DNA of 64,000 nucleotides from Pandoraea captiosa (GTDB lineage: Bacteria; Pseudomonadota; Gammaproteobacteria; Burkholderiales; Burkholderiaceae): positions 1 through 64,000 of the forward strand of contig NZ_CABPSQ010000005.1 of assembly GCF_902459775.1 (NCBI RefSeq), written 5' to 3'. The position numbers and the translations under genes were made by a program. A model generated the notes under the pieces. The model was given only the letters and a program-made list of their open reading frames with translations, ran no database searches and was not told where the DNA came from. The first letter of the stretch is position 1, and every line of letters begins with the position of its first letter. Shown here one piece after another: positions 53,825 to 64,000 of this stretch.

Positions 53825-54415
53825 ATGTCAGATTACAAGCAAACGCCGTCGCAGACCGTCGGCCCGTACTTCGCTTATGGCCTGTCGCCGGAGCAGTACC
53901 TCTACGACTTCAAGAGCGCATTCACGCCGGTGGTCGCGTCCGATCGCGCCGAAGGCGAGCGCATCCGCCTGGTGGGGCAGGTGCTCGATGGCGCGGGCAA
54001 CCCGATCAACGATGCCCTCATCGAAATCGTGCAGGCCGATGCCAATGGCCGCTATGTCGAGACGGCTGAGGACATCGAGCGCACCGGGTTTGCCGGCGCC
54101 GCTCGCTGCGGCACCGGCACCGACGCCGAAAACCGCTTCGTCATCGAGACGGTCAAGCCGGGGGTGGCCGTGCCGGGCGAAGCACCGCGCATCGACGTCA
54201 TTCTGACGATGCGGGGCTTGCTCAATCATCTGTTTACGCGTATCTATTTCGAAGACGAGGCAGCGGCCAATGCGGCCGACCCCGTGCTGCAACAAGTGCC
54301 CGCCGAGCGTCGCCACACGCTGGTGGCTCGCCGTGAGGTGGATGGCGGGCGTGTGACGTACCGGTTCGACATCCGCATGCAGGGCGACGAGGAGACGGTA
54401 TTCCTGGACCTCTGA
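53825..54415 (+). CDS. pcaG: protocatechuate 3,4-dioxygenase alpha subunit
   Basis: 196 residues. SQTVGPYFAYGL at the N-terminus is the alpha-subunit signature that contributes to the substrate pocket. The central GQVLDGAGNPINDALIEIVQAD repeats the beta-subunit fold without iron ligands. Lies between pcaH and pcaB; 111 bp before pcaB contain no other gene. Confidence 0.96.
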   Translation: MSDYKQTPSQTVGPYFAYGLSPEQYLYDFKSAFTPVVASDRAEGERIRLVGQVLDGAGNPINDALIEIVQADANGRYVETAEDIERTGFAGAARCGTGTDAENRFVIETVKPGVAVPGEAPRIDVILTMRGLLNHLFTRIYFEDEAAANAADPVLQQVPAERRHTLVARREVDGGRVTYRFDIRMQGDEETVFLDL

Positions 54416-54526
54416 TACCGGTCATGTAAGGCTGTAACTGGCGCGGCTGCGGGCTGCCGGCATGCGAATGCGGGTGGCCCGTCGCCGTATCTGCATTTTT
54501 GCAACGCACCAACCATCGATTCTCCG

Positions 54527-55903
54527 ATGACGGAACTGCTTGACTCCTTGCTGCGCGGCGCTGCCGTGACGGCGCGTTTTTCTCGCGACGCCACGCTCCA
54601 GGGCATGCTCGACTTCGAGGTGGCGCTCGCTGCCGCCGAAGCCGAAGCCGGTCTGATCCCCGCTGCCGCCGTCGCCCCGATTACCACTGCCGCACGCGCT
54701 GGCGAACTCGACTGGACCGCCCTGCGCGACGACGCCGCCCGTGCGGGTAATCTCGCCATTCCTCTGGTCAAGCAACTTACCGCCCGCGTGAAGACGCTCG
54801 ATGCCGACGCAGCGCGTTTCGTCCATTGGGGCGCGACGAGTCAGGACGCCATCGATACCGGTCTGATCCTGCAAGTTCGCGGCGCGCTCGACGACCTCGG
54901 CGCCGATCTCGACACGCTGATTCGTCGACTTGCCGCGCAAGTCCGCGAGCATCGCGCCACCGTAATGATCGGCCGGACCTGGCTTCAACACGCGCTGCCG
55001 ATTACGTTCGGCCTGAAACTGGCGGGCACGCTCGACGCCTTGCTGCGCGCGCGCGCCGATCTCGCCAACGTGCGCGAACAGGTGCTGTACGTGCAGTTCG
55101 GCGGTGCGGCGGGCACGCTCGCATCGCTCGGCGATAAGGGCCCCACCGTGGCGGCGGCGCTTGCGCGTCGCCTTGGACTCTCGGATGCCGGCACACCGTG
55201 GCACGGCCAGCGCGATCGCGTCGTGCGCGTGGGCAGTTGGGCAGCTTCGCTCACCGGTACGCTCGGCAAGTTCGCGCGCGACACGGCATTGCTCACGCAA
55301 ACGGAAGTGGGCGAAATTGCGGAAGCATCCGGGGCGGGGCGCGGCGGGTCGTCGACCATGCCGCACAAGCGCAATCCGGTCGGCTGCGCGGCGATACTTG
55401 CCGCTGCGGCGCGCACGCCGCAACTCGTCGCGACCCTGTTCGGCGCCATGCAACAGGACCACGAGCGCGGGCTGGGCACCTGGCACGCCGAATGGGAGAC
55501 CTTGCCCGAGCTGCTCATGCTGTGCGGCGGCGCACTCACCACCGCATGCGCGCTGGTGGAGGACTGGACCGTGGACACGGCGCGCATGCGTGCGAACCTC
55601 GATGTGACGCACGGCCTCATCATGGCCGAAGCCGTGACGATGGCTCTCGGCGAATCGATGGGCCGTCTGGAGGCACATCGGCGTGTCGAAGCGCATTGCC
55701 GCGATGCCATTGCGCAGCATCGCCATCTGCTCGACGTTCTGCGTGAAGACACCGACATCACCCGAGTGCTCGGCGCCGATGCGCTGGCGCGTCTGATGGA
55801 CCCCCAACACTACCTTGGCGCTGCCGACACGTTCGTGAGCCGTGTGCTCGCGCTCGCCGACACCGCAGTGCCGCCCTCCCCAACTGGCAGGACACCCCAA
55901 TGA
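54527..55903 (+). CDS. pcaB: 3-carboxy-cis,cis-muconate cycloisomerase
   Basis: 458 residues, fumarase/aspartase superfamily. The signature loop GSSTMPHKRNPVGCA is present, with TSQDAIDTG and the catalytic-helix region IGRTWLQHALP. It lactonises beta-carboxy-muconate to gamma-carboxymuconolactone. The stop overlaps the pcaC start (ATGA), so translation is coupled. Confidence 0.95.
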   Translation: MTELLDSLLRGAAVTARFSRDATLQGMLDFEVALAAAEAEAGLIPAAAVAPITTAARAGELDWTALRDDAARAGNLAIPLVKQLTARVKTLDADAARFVHWGATSQDAIDTGLILQVRGALDDLGADLDTLIRRLAAQVREHRATVMIGRTWLQHALPITFGLKLAGTLDALLRARADLANVREQVLYVQFGGAAGTLASLGDKGPTVAAALARRLGLSDAGTPWHGQRDRVVRVGSWAASLTGTLGKFARDTALLTQTEVGEIAEASGAGRGGSSTMPHKRNPVGCAAILAAAARTPQLVATLFGAMQQDHERGLGTWHAEWETLPELLMLCGGALTTACALVEDWTVDTARMRANLDVTHGLIMAEAVTMALGESMGRLEAHRRVEAHCRDAIAQHRHLLDVLREDTDITRVLGADALARLMDPQHYLGAADTFVSRVLALADTAVPPSPTGRTPQ

Positions 55904-56346
55904 ACGATCAGGAACGCTACGACAACGGCATGCAGGTCAGACGCAGCGTGCTCGGCGACGCACACGTCGACCGCACGCTCACGCGCCGCAACGAATTCAA
56001 CGACGACTTCCAGAACTTCATCACACGTTTCGCGTGGGGCGACATCTGGACCCGCCCGGGGCTTACCCGTCACACGCGCAGCATGATCACGCTGTCGCTG
56101 CTGATCGCGCTCAATCGCGGCGACGAATTCCGCATGCACGTGCGAGCGGCGTTCAACAACGGCGTGACGCGTGACGAGATGAAGGAACTGTTCATGCACG
56201 CCGCGTTGTACGCCGGTCTGCCGGCCGCCAATCAGGCGATTCACGACGCCGAGAAGGTGTTTGCCGAGATGGAGGCCGCCGATCCCGGCTCGACGACACG
56301 CACGCCGGCGGACCGACCGAACCGGCCTGGCGATGCCCAGGATTGA
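55900..56346 (+). CDS. pcaC: 4-carboxymuconolactone decarboxylase
   Basis: 148 residues, small all-helical AhpD-fold decarboxylase. RRSVLGDAHVDRTL, FAWGDIWTRPGL and HVRAAFNNGVTRDEMKELF are typical of PcaC; the catalytic His is in EMKELFMHAALYAGLPAA. It yields beta-ketoadipate enol-lactone. Not fused to pcaD, as it is in pcaL of actinobacteria. Ends 13 bp before pcaD. Confidence 0.95.
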   Translation: MNDQERYDNGMQVRRSVLGDAHVDRTLTRRNEFNDDFQNFITRFAWGDIWTRPGLTRHTRSMITLSLLIALNRGDEFRMHVRAAFNNGVTRDEMKELFMHAALYAGLPAANQAIHDAEKVFAEMEAADPGSTTRTPADRPNRPGDAQD

Positions 56347-56359
56347 GGAGACGAGACGA

Positions 56360-57151
56360 ATGACCGTAGAACGTCTGATCGACGTGGGCGATGCCCAACT
56401 GCGTGTGGCCATCGATGGCGACGACCGCGCGCCGGCGCTCGTGCTGTCGAACTCGCTGGGCACGACGCTCGACATGTGGGCGCCGCAAGTGCCTGCGCTT
56501 TCGCGCGAATTCCGTGTGATTCGCTACGACACGCGTGGTCACGGCGGATCGTCCGTGACACCCGGACCATACGTCATCGACCAGCTCGGCCGCGACGTGG
56601 TCGCGCTGCTCGATGCGCTCGACGTCGAGCGTGCGAGCCTCGCAGGCGTCTCGATGGGCGGCATGACCGGGATGTGGCTGGGCATTCATGCGCCGCAGCG
56701 CCTGAATCGTCTCGCCATCGTCTGCTCGTCGGCGCACATCGGTGCGGAAGATGTGTGGAACGCGCGGATTCGTACCGTGCTCGCCGAGGGCATGGGCGCC
56801 GTGACCGACGCGGTGGTGTCGCGCTGGTTCACGCCGGCGTATGCCGAGCGTGAAAGTGCCGGTGTCGAGCGCATGAAGGCAATGTTCCGCTCGCTCGCCC
56901 CAGCCGGCTACGCGGCCGCGTGTGCCGCCGTGCGCGATATGAATCAGCTCGACGAGATCGCCGCAATCACCGCGCCGACGCTGGTCATTACGGGATCAGG
57001 CGATCTGGCGACGCCGCCCGCCATGTCGACGGCCATCGTCGAGCGTATTGCGGGCGCGAAGCAGGTTATCGTGCCCGGCGCGCACCTGTCGAACATCGAG
57101 TGTGCGCCCGCGGTGACCGAAGCGTTGCTGAGTTTCCTGAAGGCGTCCTGA
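56360..57151 (+). CDS. pcaD: beta-ketoadipate enol-lactone hydrolase
   Basis: 263 residues, alpha/beta hydrolase. Nucleophile Ser in GVSMGGMTG, acid in TGSGDLATPP, catalytic His in PGAHLSNIE. ATG follows GAGGAGACGAGACGA; an in-frame upstream start would overlap pcaC and has no site. It makes beta-ketoadipate, the end product of this operon. pcaIJF, which turn it into acetyl-CoA and succinyl-CoA, are not in the window. Confidence 0.94.
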   Translation: MTVERLIDVGDAQLRVAIDGDDRAPALVLSNSLGTTLDMWAPQVPALSREFRVIRYDTRGHGGSSVTPGPYVIDQLGRDVVALLDALDVERASLAGVSMGGMTGMWLGIHAPQRLNRLAIVCSSAHIGAEDVWNARIRTVLAEGMGAVTDAVVSRWFTPAYAERESAGVERMKAMFRSLAPAGYAAACAAVRDMNQLDEIAAITAPTLVITGSGDLATPPAMSTAIVERIAGAKQVIVPGAHLSNIECAPAVTEALLSFLKAS

Positions 57152-57188
57152 CGCGTCAGGGAGCCAGGACGTCAGGACCTCAGGACGT
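57147..57188. repeat. palindrome and 8-bp tandem repeats between convergent pcaD and AraC gene
   Basis: CCTGACGCGTCAGG (57147-57160) is a perfect palindrome that includes the pcaD stop. CAGGACGT, CAGGACCT and CAGGACGT (57165-57188) follow without a gap and end at the stop of the AraC gene. The palindrome may act as a terminator stem; there is no T run. Confidence 0.6.
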
Positions 57189-58159
57189 CACGCGTCCACG
57201 TCGCTTGCCAACGCGAGGGCGTCGGCCTTCACGGGGTCGTCGCCCAGATGTGCGTGTTGCGCCGTTCGCCGGAAGGCGGACGGTGTGACGCCCACATGCC
57301 GTTTGAACACACGGCAAAAGTAGGCCGGGTCCTGAAAACCCAGCTCGTAGGCCACATGGGACACCGGCGCGGGAATGTAAATGAGCTTGCGCCGCGCTTC
57401 GAGCATCAGCCGGTCCTGCACGAGATCGAACGCCGATTTTCCCGCGATGCGCCGACACAGACGATTGAGCTTGCTCTCCGTCACATGCAGCCGCTCGGCA
57501 TAGGCCGGGACAGCCCACGCTTCGGTGTAATGCGTTTCCACCAGCGCACGGAAGCGGGCGAACAGATCCAGTTCGGTGCGGCCCGTGCGCGTGGCCGAAT
57601 CGTGATGCGCATGCAACCGCGCGAGCAGTAGCAGCACGCTGCGCGTGAGCCAGCCGACCATTTCCGCGTGACCCAGTTGCGGGCGTGAAAACTCGTCCAT
57701 GATCAGACCGAGCAGCGTGTAGAGCCGGTCGCGGGTTTGCGGTGCGTCGGCCAGCGCAAAGAGCCACGGTTTGCGCAGCAGCGACGTCATGTCGGCGTCG
57801 GCCCCGATGGCGGCGTCGAAGGGCACGCTCTGCGCCATGGTGAGCACGAACCCGTGTGCGCCGCGCGAGAAACGGAAGTTGTGCACGGCGGACGGGTGCA
57901 CCGTGATGACCGCCGGGCCCTCGACTTCCCAGGTCGCGTCGTCGACATTCGCCTCGACCGTTCCTTCGAAAATCGCGAGGACCTGAAAGAGTCCCAGATG
58001 GCGATGTGTATCGATATGCCAGTCGTAGAGACGGCTGCGTGTCTCGATCCATTCGATATGGACGAAGTCTGCGCTGTCGGTTTCGGTCAACTCGCCGTAC
58101 AGCGAGAATTCCGGGATCGTCTCGCGCGCCGCGCGCAGCCGGGATGACGCGCCTGACAT
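57188..58159 (-). CDS. AraC-family regulator, probably of pobA
   Basis: 323 residues: N-terminal AraC-type cupin domain (about 30-170, HRHLGLFQVLAIFEGTVE) and C-terminal double helix-turn-helix (about 220-310, YAERLHVTESKLNRLCRRI; VAYELGFQDPAYFCRVFKR). It is divergent from pobA and so resembles the AraC-type PobR/PobC activators of Pseudomonas and Azotobacter, which respond to 4-hydroxybenzoate; the IclR-type PobR of Acinetobacter is different. ATG at 58159 follows AAGGGAAAACCAGT; an earlier in-frame start adds 20 residues without a site. Confidence 0.87.
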   Translation of the reverse strand: MSGASSRLRAARETIPEFSLYGELTETDSADFVHIEWIETRSRLYDWHIDTHRHLGLFQVLAIFEGTVEANVDDATWEVEGPAVITVHPSAVHNFRFSRGAHGFVLTMAQSVPFDAAIGADADMTSLLRKPWLFALADAPQTRDRLYTLLGLIMDEFSRPQLGHAEMVGWLTRSVLLLLARLHAHHDSATRTGRTELDLFARFRALVETHYTEAWAVPAYAERLHVTESKLNRLCRRIAGKSAFDLVQDRLMLEARRKLIYIPAPVSHVAYELGFQDPAYFCRVFKRHVGVTPSAFRRTAQHAHLGDDPVKADALALASDVDA

Positions 58160-59639
<1,480 letters not shown>

Positions 59640-59657
59640 ATTCGCTCGGCCTGATTC

Positions 59658-59678
59658 GGCATTCCAGCGAAGAATGCC
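59658..59678 (+). terminator. stem-loop after pobA
   Basis: GGCATTC pairs with GAATGCC across a 7-nt loop, 19 bp after the pobA stop. There is no T run, so termination is only probable. Confidence 0.45.
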
Positions 59679-59723
59679 CGACGCCGTTAAAGCATGTACG
59701 ACTGCTAAGACCTCGGATCCCGT

Positions 59724-59753
59724 CCACCGGTGTGCTATAACGGCCTCCGGTGG
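59724..59753 (+). promoter_or_regulatory. pcaK promoter inside an inverted repeat
   Basis: CCACCGG (59724-59730) and CCGGTGG (59747-59753) form perfect 7-bp inverted arms with a 16-bp centre. Inside lies TGCTATAAC (59733-59741), an extended -10. A regulator on the arms would sit over the promoter. pcaK starts 131 bp further on. Confidence 0.55.
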
Positions 59754-59883
59754 CGTCACCCATAACCACGCGTTATGGATGGCCTGACGAAAGATCATTT
59801 CGGCGGGCGGGGGAAGGACGTACATTAGCGGCAGAAAAATAATGGAATGAACAACGGGGCCCCCGCCCCGAGGAGACAGCGTC

Positions 59884-61263
59884 ATGAATCATCCGCGCAC
59901 GGTGGACGTGCCCGCCTACATCAACGCACAGCGGTTTTCCGGCTATCAATGGCTGGTGCTGATTCTGTGTTTCTTCATTGTGGCGATCGACGGCTTCGAT
60001 ACGGCTGCCATCGGCTATATCGCACCCTCGCTCGTGGCGCAGTGGCACATCGACAAGGGCTCGCTCGGCCCGGTGCTCTCCGCAGCGCTCTTCGGTCTGG
60101 CGGGCGGCGCGATCTTCGCCGGTCCGATGGCCGACAAGATCGGGCGCAAGACAGTGCTGGTCCTGTCCGTCGTGTTCTTTGGCGTCGCAAGCCTTGCCAC
60201 TGCGTTCGCACAGGATTTGCAGACGCTCACGGTGCTGCGTTTTCTGACGGGGCTCGGGCTGGGCGCCGCCATGCCCAACGCCGTGACGCTGATCTCGGAG
60301 TACGCGCCGCAAGCGCGTCGCGCCGTGATCGTCAATACGATGTTCTGTGGGTTCCCGTTGGGCGCGTCGGTCGGCGGTTTCGTCGCCTCGTGGCTGATCC
60401 CGCACTTCGGCTGGCACAGCGTGCTGGTGCTCGGCGGCGTGTTGCCGCTGGCGCTGTCGGTGCTGCTGATCATCTGCTTGCCCGAGTCGGTGAAGTTCCT
60501 CGTCGTCAAGCAAAAGCCGCTGGCGCGTGTGCGTCGCATTCTCTCGCGCATCGCGGGCGAATCTTTCGACGGCGTCGACACGTTCACGGTGAACGAGGCC
60601 GCGCCGCAACGCACCGGCTCGGCGGTGGGCGTGGTGCTCTCGAAGCAGTACGGTTTCGGTTCGCTGATGCTCTGGGTGACCTATTTCATGGGCCTCGTGA
60701 TCTTCTATTTGCTCACGAGCTGGATGCCGATCCTGTTCAAGGATGCCGGCTTTACCATCGAACGCGCGGCCCTGATTACGGCGCTGTTCCCGCTTGGCGG
60801 CGGCATCGGCACGATTCTCTCGGGCTGGCTGATGGACAAGTTCAATGCGCAGAAGGTGGTGGCGCTGGGCTACGCGCTCACTGCGGTGCTCGTGTATGCC
60901 GTGGGGCAGGCGATCGGCAACATCGGCATGCTCGTCACGCTGATCTTCCTCGCGGGTACGGCGATGAACGGTGCGCAGTCGTCGATGCCCTCGCTTGCCG
61001 CCATGTTCTACCCGACCCAGGGGCGTGCGACGGGGGTGGCATGGATGCTCGGGATCGGCCGTTTCGGCGGGATCGCCGGGGCACTGCTGGGCGCGGAGCT
61101 CGTGCGCCGTCATCTGGGCTTTTCCGCGACGTTCTCGCTGCTGGCGATTCCGGCCGTGATTGCGACGCTCGCGTTGCTCGCCAAAAATGCGTGGGAGCGC
61201 GCCCGTGGTGACCTTCCGGCACAGAACGCTGCCGACGCGCGCAATTCCGCTGCGCTGCATTGA
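59884..61263 (+). CDS. pcaK: 4-hydroxybenzoate/protocatechuate:H+ symporter
   Basis: 459 residues, 12 helices, AAHS family. AIDGFDTAAIGYIAPSLVAQW (TM1 with the GFDT motif) and DKIGRKTVLVLS (motif A) follow PcaK of Pseudomonas. It brings 4-hydroxybenzoate and protocatechuate into the cell for PobA and PcaHG. AGGAGACA (59871-59878) precedes ATG. It has its own promoter and operator-like repeat. Confidence 0.9.
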   Translation: MNHPRTVDVPAYINAQRFSGYQWLVLILCFFIVAIDGFDTAAIGYIAPSLVAQWHIDKGSLGPVLSAALFGLAGGAIFAGPMADKIGRKTVLVLSVVFFGVASLATAFAQDLQTLTVLRFLTGLGLGAAMPNAVTLISEYAPQARRAVIVNTMFCGFPLGASVGGFVASWLIPHFGWHSVLVLGGVLPLALSVLLIICLPESVKFLVVKQKPLARVRRILSRIAGESFDGVDTFTVNEAAPQRTGSAVGVVLSKQYGFGSLMLWVTYFMGLVIFYLLTSWMPILFKDAGFTIERAALITALFPLGGGIGTILSGWLMDKFNAQKVVALGYALTAVLVYAVGQAIGNIGMLVTLIFLAGTAMNGAQSSMPSLAAMFYPTQGRATGVAWMLGIGRFGGIAGALLGAELVRRHLGFSATFSLLAIPAVIATLALLAKNAWERARGDLPAQNAADARNSAALH

Positions 61264-61297
61264 GTTGAGGCGGCTTGTCAGCGCTTGTCAACGCCTT

Positions 61298-62161
61298 TCA
61301 GCGCGCTTCGGTGCCTTTTAGCGCCTCGATCATCGCCATTGCCGCAGCCGGATTACTTTCCTTGAAGCCGCTGATGACATAAAGGAAGACGTCGCGTTGT
61401 TTCGCTTTGGGCGGCGCTTTGGCGAGCGTGTCGAGATCCTCGGGGATGCCGCCCTCGGCGAAAACGCGCGCGCGTGCAAGCCATTGCGCCATCGCCTTGG
61501 GGGCGTACCCTTGCTTGTAGCGCGCCTGCGTGCCCATCAGGCGCGCATAGACGAACGGCGCGGTGACGTCGGCAATACAGGGGAACTTGGCGTCCCCCGC
61601 CAGCACGATCGCCGCCTTGTACTTGCGTGCCAGCGCGATGAATTCGGGCACCGCAAAACTCTCATGACGGACTTCGAGCGCATGGCGAATCGTCTGTCCG
61701 CCCGCCGTGGTCGGCAGCAGGCTCAGGAAATGCTCGAAATCCTCTGCGTCGAACGCCTTCGTCGGAGCGAACTGCCAGTTCACCGGGCCGAGCTTCTTTC
61801 CCAGTTCCAGCACCCCGCTATCGAAGAAGCGCGCAATGGACTCGCCTGCTTCCCCAAGCACACGTCGATGCGTGGCGTAGCGTGATGCCTTTACCGAAAA
61901 CACGAAGTCGTCGGGCGTTTGCGCGAACCAGCTGCGGAAGGTCTCGGGTTTCTGCGAACCGTAGAACGTGCTGTTGATTTCGATGGAGGTGAGGTGCTGG
62001 CTGGCGTATTCGAGTTCGCGGCGCTTGGGCCACTTCTCGGGATAGAAGGTGCCTTGCCAGGGCGCAAAATTCCAGCCGCCAACGCCGATGCGAATGTGCT
62101 TGTCGGGCATGGCCGTTGCGGTGGCTGGGCTGGGTGCCTTGCGGGATCGGGTCGTCGCCAT
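61298..62161 (-). CDS. DUF72 (YecE-like) family protein
   Basis: 287 residues. RIGVGGWNFAPWQGTFYPEKWP, YASQHLTSIEINSTFYG, FSVKASRYATH and HALEVRHESF are hallmark stretches of DUF72, a TIM-barrel family of unknown function. ATG at 62161 chosen; ATG at 62110 just before the domain is equally possible. Neither has a clear ribosome site. It converges on pcaK with 34 bp between stops. Function cannot be inferred. Confidence 0.85.
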   Translation of the reverse strand: MATTRSRKAPSPATATAMPDKHIRIGVGGWNFAPWQGTFYPEKWPKRRELEYASQHLTSIEINSTFYGSQKPETFRSWFAQTPDDFVFSVKASRYATHRRVLGEAGESIARFFDSGVLELGKKLGPVNWQFAPTKAFDAEDFEHFLSLLPTTAGGQTIRHALEVRHESFAVPEFIALARKYKAAIVLAGDAKFPCIADVTAPFVYARLMGTQARYKQGYAPKAMAQWLARARVFAEGGIPEDLDTLAKAPPKAKQRDVFLYVISGFKESNPAAAMAMIEALKGTEAR

Positions 62162-62270
62162 CGGGAAGCCGCGCACGCATCGGTGCGCATTCGGTGGGAT
62201 GAAGTCCCCGATGGTGAATCAAGGGTGCGGCGCGCGTCAATGGGAGGCACGCCACATACGTCCGGCAGGC

Positions 62271-62294
62271 GACGCCGACGCCGACGCCGACGCC
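62271..62294. repeat. four GACGCC hexamers
   Basis: A (GACGCC)4 tract in the spacer between the ClC channel stop and the DUF72 start. Probably a slippage repeat. Confidence 0.7.
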
Positions 62295-62322
62295 GTTCGT
62301 CGACCGTCTTGTCGACGTATGC

Positions 62323-64000
62323 TCAGCGACGCCTGCGTCCGATGTGCAGCATGCGCTCGCGCACTTCTTCTTCGGCGCGCCAGTGCTCGGCGGGCTTCAC
62401 GAGATCGCTGCGGCTGATGATGCCGACGAGCCTGCGTGACACGGCATCGCTCACCACGGGCAGACGTTCCAGATGATGGGCGGCGAGACGGGCCGACACG
62501 ATGCGTGCCGTCTCGGACGGCAAGGCGACGAGCGGCGGGTTGACGCCATACAACTCGCCGAGCGTGCGCAGGCCTCGCACCTTCGCTTGCGTCAGTGCCT
62601 GACGGTCCACCATGCCGAGCACCGCACGCGAGGCGTCCACCACCGGATAGGCGCGATGCCGCTGTGCGGGACCGAAGGCCTTTTGCGCCGCGTCGTCGAT
62701 CGGGAGATTCGCATCGAGCGCTTCCGGCTCGCGGGTCATCAGCTCGCCGACGTGCAGTCGTTCGAGCGGGTCGACACCATACTCGCGATGAATGTGGCGT
62801 CCGCGTCGCGCGATCTTCTCCGTCATGATCGAGCGCGGCATTATCCAGATCGTGACGCCGTACGACACGCCACATGTCAGCAATAGCGGCAGCAGTGCAT
62901 TCACGTCGTGCGTGAGACCCAGCGCGAAGACGATGGCCGTGAGCGGCGCACCGAGTACGCCGGCGAGCGTGGCGGCCATGCACACGAGCGCCCACAGCGT
63001 GATGTCGCCGCCGGGGAGCACCGGGGCGAGCAATGTGCCGAGCCCGGCGCCGATCATGAGCAGCGGGGCGAGCACGCCGCCCGACGTGCACGAGCCCAGC
63101 GCGATCGCCCAGATGAGCGCCTTGACGAGCAGTAGCGCGAGCGCGGCGTGCAGCGTGAAATGACCCGCGAGCAGGTCCGCGATCACGTCGTAGCCGACGC
63201 CCAGCGCCCGTGGTTCGAAATAACCGCCGATGCCCACGGCGAGACCGCCGATGGCCGGCCACCACATCCAGTGCACGGGCAGCTTGTGAAAGGCGTCTTC
63301 GATGGCATACAGTGCGCGCGACATGCCAGCCGAGAGCAGACCGGCGCATACACCGGCGATCAGGCAGGAGAGCACCGCGATCGGTGCGACAGCAGGCGTT
63401 GCCATCGGGAACAGGGGCCCGGCGTCGAGCAGCAGCGGGCGCGCGAAACCCGCCACCGCGCAGGCCACGATCACGGGCAGCAGGCTGCGTGGGCGCCATT
63501 CGAAGAGCAGCAGTTCGACCGCGAGCAGCACGGCGGCGACCGGCGTGCCGAACACGGCTGTCATGCCCGCAGTGGCACCCGCTACGAGCAAGGTCTTGCG
63601 CTCGGCTGCACTGAGATGGAAGTGCTGCGCGATGAGCGAGCCGATGGCGCCGCCCGTCATGATGATCGGTCCTTCCGCGCCGAACGGTCCTCCGCTGCCG
63701 ATCACAATGCCGGACGAGAGCGGTTTGAGCACGGCCACGCGCGGCGACATCCGGCTCTTGCCGAAGAGTATGGCTTCGATGGCTTCGGGAATACCGTGAC
63801 CCCGGATCTTGTCGCTGCCGAAACGCGCCATCGCGCCGACGATCAGCCCGCCAATCACGGGTAGCGCGATGACCGCAACGCCGAGGGTGTGATGTGCCGG
63901 TGAGCGTGGCGCGAACGAGAGCGTCTGGTAGAAAAACAGGTTGGTGAAGCCCTGGATGAGGTTGAGCAGCAGCCATGCAGCGGGAACGCCGCACAACCCG
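62323..64000 (-). CDS. ClC-family chloride channel with CBS domains (5' end outside the window)
   Basis: At least 559 residues, with the N-terminus beyond the right edge. Filter motifs: RGHGIPEAI (the common GHGIP variant of GSGIP), GSGGPFGAEGPIIMTGG containing the gating Glu of the GxEGP motif, and CTSGGVLAPLLMIGAGLG. About ten helices are visible, then two CBS domains (about 415-545 of this part). It moves chloride, or exchanges Cl-/H+, across the inner membrane; the CBS pair usually binds nucleotides. No partner gene is visible. Confidence 0.9.
   Translation of the reverse strand, partial: GLCGVPAAWLLLNLIQGFTNLFFYQTLSFAPRSPAHHTLGVAVIALPVIGGLIVGAMARFGSDKIRGHGIPEAIEAILFGKSRMSPRVAVLKPLSSGIVIGSGGPFGAEGPIIMTGGAIGSLIAQHFHLSAAERKTLLVAGATAGMTAVFGTPVAAVLLAVELLLFEWRPRSLLPVIVACAVAGFARPLLLDAGPLFPMATPAVAPIAVLSCLIAGVCAGLLSAGMSRALYAIEDAFHKLPVHWMWWPAIGGLAVGIGGYFEPRALGVGYDVIADLLAGHFTLHAALALLLVKALIWAIALGSCTSGGVLAPLLMIGAGLGTLLAPVLPGGDITLWALVCMAATLAGVLGAPLTAIVFALGLTHDVNALLPLLLTCGVSYGVTIWIMPRSIMTEKIARRGRHIHREYGVDPLERLHVGELMTREPEALDANLPIDDAAQKAFGPAQRHRAYPVVDASRAVLGMVDRQALTQAKVRGLRTLGELYGVNPPLVALPSETARIVSARLAAHHLERLPVVSDAVSRRLVGIISRSDLVKPAEHWRAEEEVRERMLHIGRRRR

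Noticed and set aside
57165-57188. Possible CRISPR-like repeats
   Set aside because: Units are 8 bp with no spacers and no cas gene in the window.
62271-62294. (GACGCC)4 tract as a functional repeat
   Set aside because: Simple hexamer slippage tract in a short intergenic gap; nothing supports a role.

Overview
The window looks like a chromosomal segment of a GC-rich betaproteobacterium of the Burkholderiaceae. A Pandoraea or close relative fits the 23S/5S ends, the cyoABCD-SURF1 block, the trimeric porin and the dense aromatic-acid catabolism, but that genus call is inference. No phage, transposase, integrase, plasmid or CRISPR signal was seen. Reading frames open across the opposite strand of many genes, as expected at high GC, and were not annotated.

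Layout. 0-0.3 kb: 3' end of a 23S rRNA gene, 5S rRNA and a strong terminator. 0.3-1.2 kb: no gene, but a degenerate tandem copy of the 3' end of the next gene. 1.2-5.1 kb: an OPT oligopeptide transporter and a divergent 14-helix drug exporter. 5.2-8.1 kb: an AroQ-type dehydratase with altered substrate residues, an MHS transporter and a divergent IclR regulator with a double operator. 8.1-12.2 kb: a D,D-endopeptidase and a metQNI methionine importer whose ATPase lacks the C-terminal regulatory domain. 12.3-17 kb: exported gamma-glutamyltransferase, an M24 peptidase and a MocR regulator. 17-23.7 kb: cytochrome bo3 oxidase (cyoABCD), SURF1 and a divergent MHS transporter. 23.8-32.1 kb: a LysR regulator and a five-gene peptide ABC importer followed by a cytosolic gamma-glutamyltransferase-like enzyme. 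32.1-35.9 kb: an aromatic-acid transporter and a PhzS-like flavin monooxygenase, with a divergent LysR regulator.

36.2-41.2 kb is the most unusual region. Five co-directional genes appear to form a compact chemosensory pathway: a membrane kinase fusing receptor, HAMP, PAS-like, HPt and CheA-type ATPase parts but without the CheW-like domain; a membrane protein carrying only a coiled coil and the receptor hairpin tip; two different CheX/CheC-like phosphatases that both end in LELF; and a CheY-like receiver. No CheW, CheR or CheB is nearby.

41.4-61.3 kb is an aromatic funnel. A MarR regulator with three matching operators precedes a hydroxycinnamate set (transporter, porin, hydratase-lyase, aldehyde dehydrogenase, CoA ligase, acyl-CoA dehydrogenase, amidohydrolase), similar in content to the Acinetobacter hca cluster. 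It is followed by pcaQ/pcaHGBCD, an AraC regulator/pobA pair and pcaK. Coumarate or ferulate would be shortened to 4-hydroxybenzoate or vanillate. 4-Hydroxybenzoate goes through PobA to protocatechuate and then through PcaHGBCD to beta-ketoadipate. Vanillate demethylase and pcaIJF are not in the window. The window ends with a DUF72 protein and a ClC chloride channel with CBS domains cut by the right edge.
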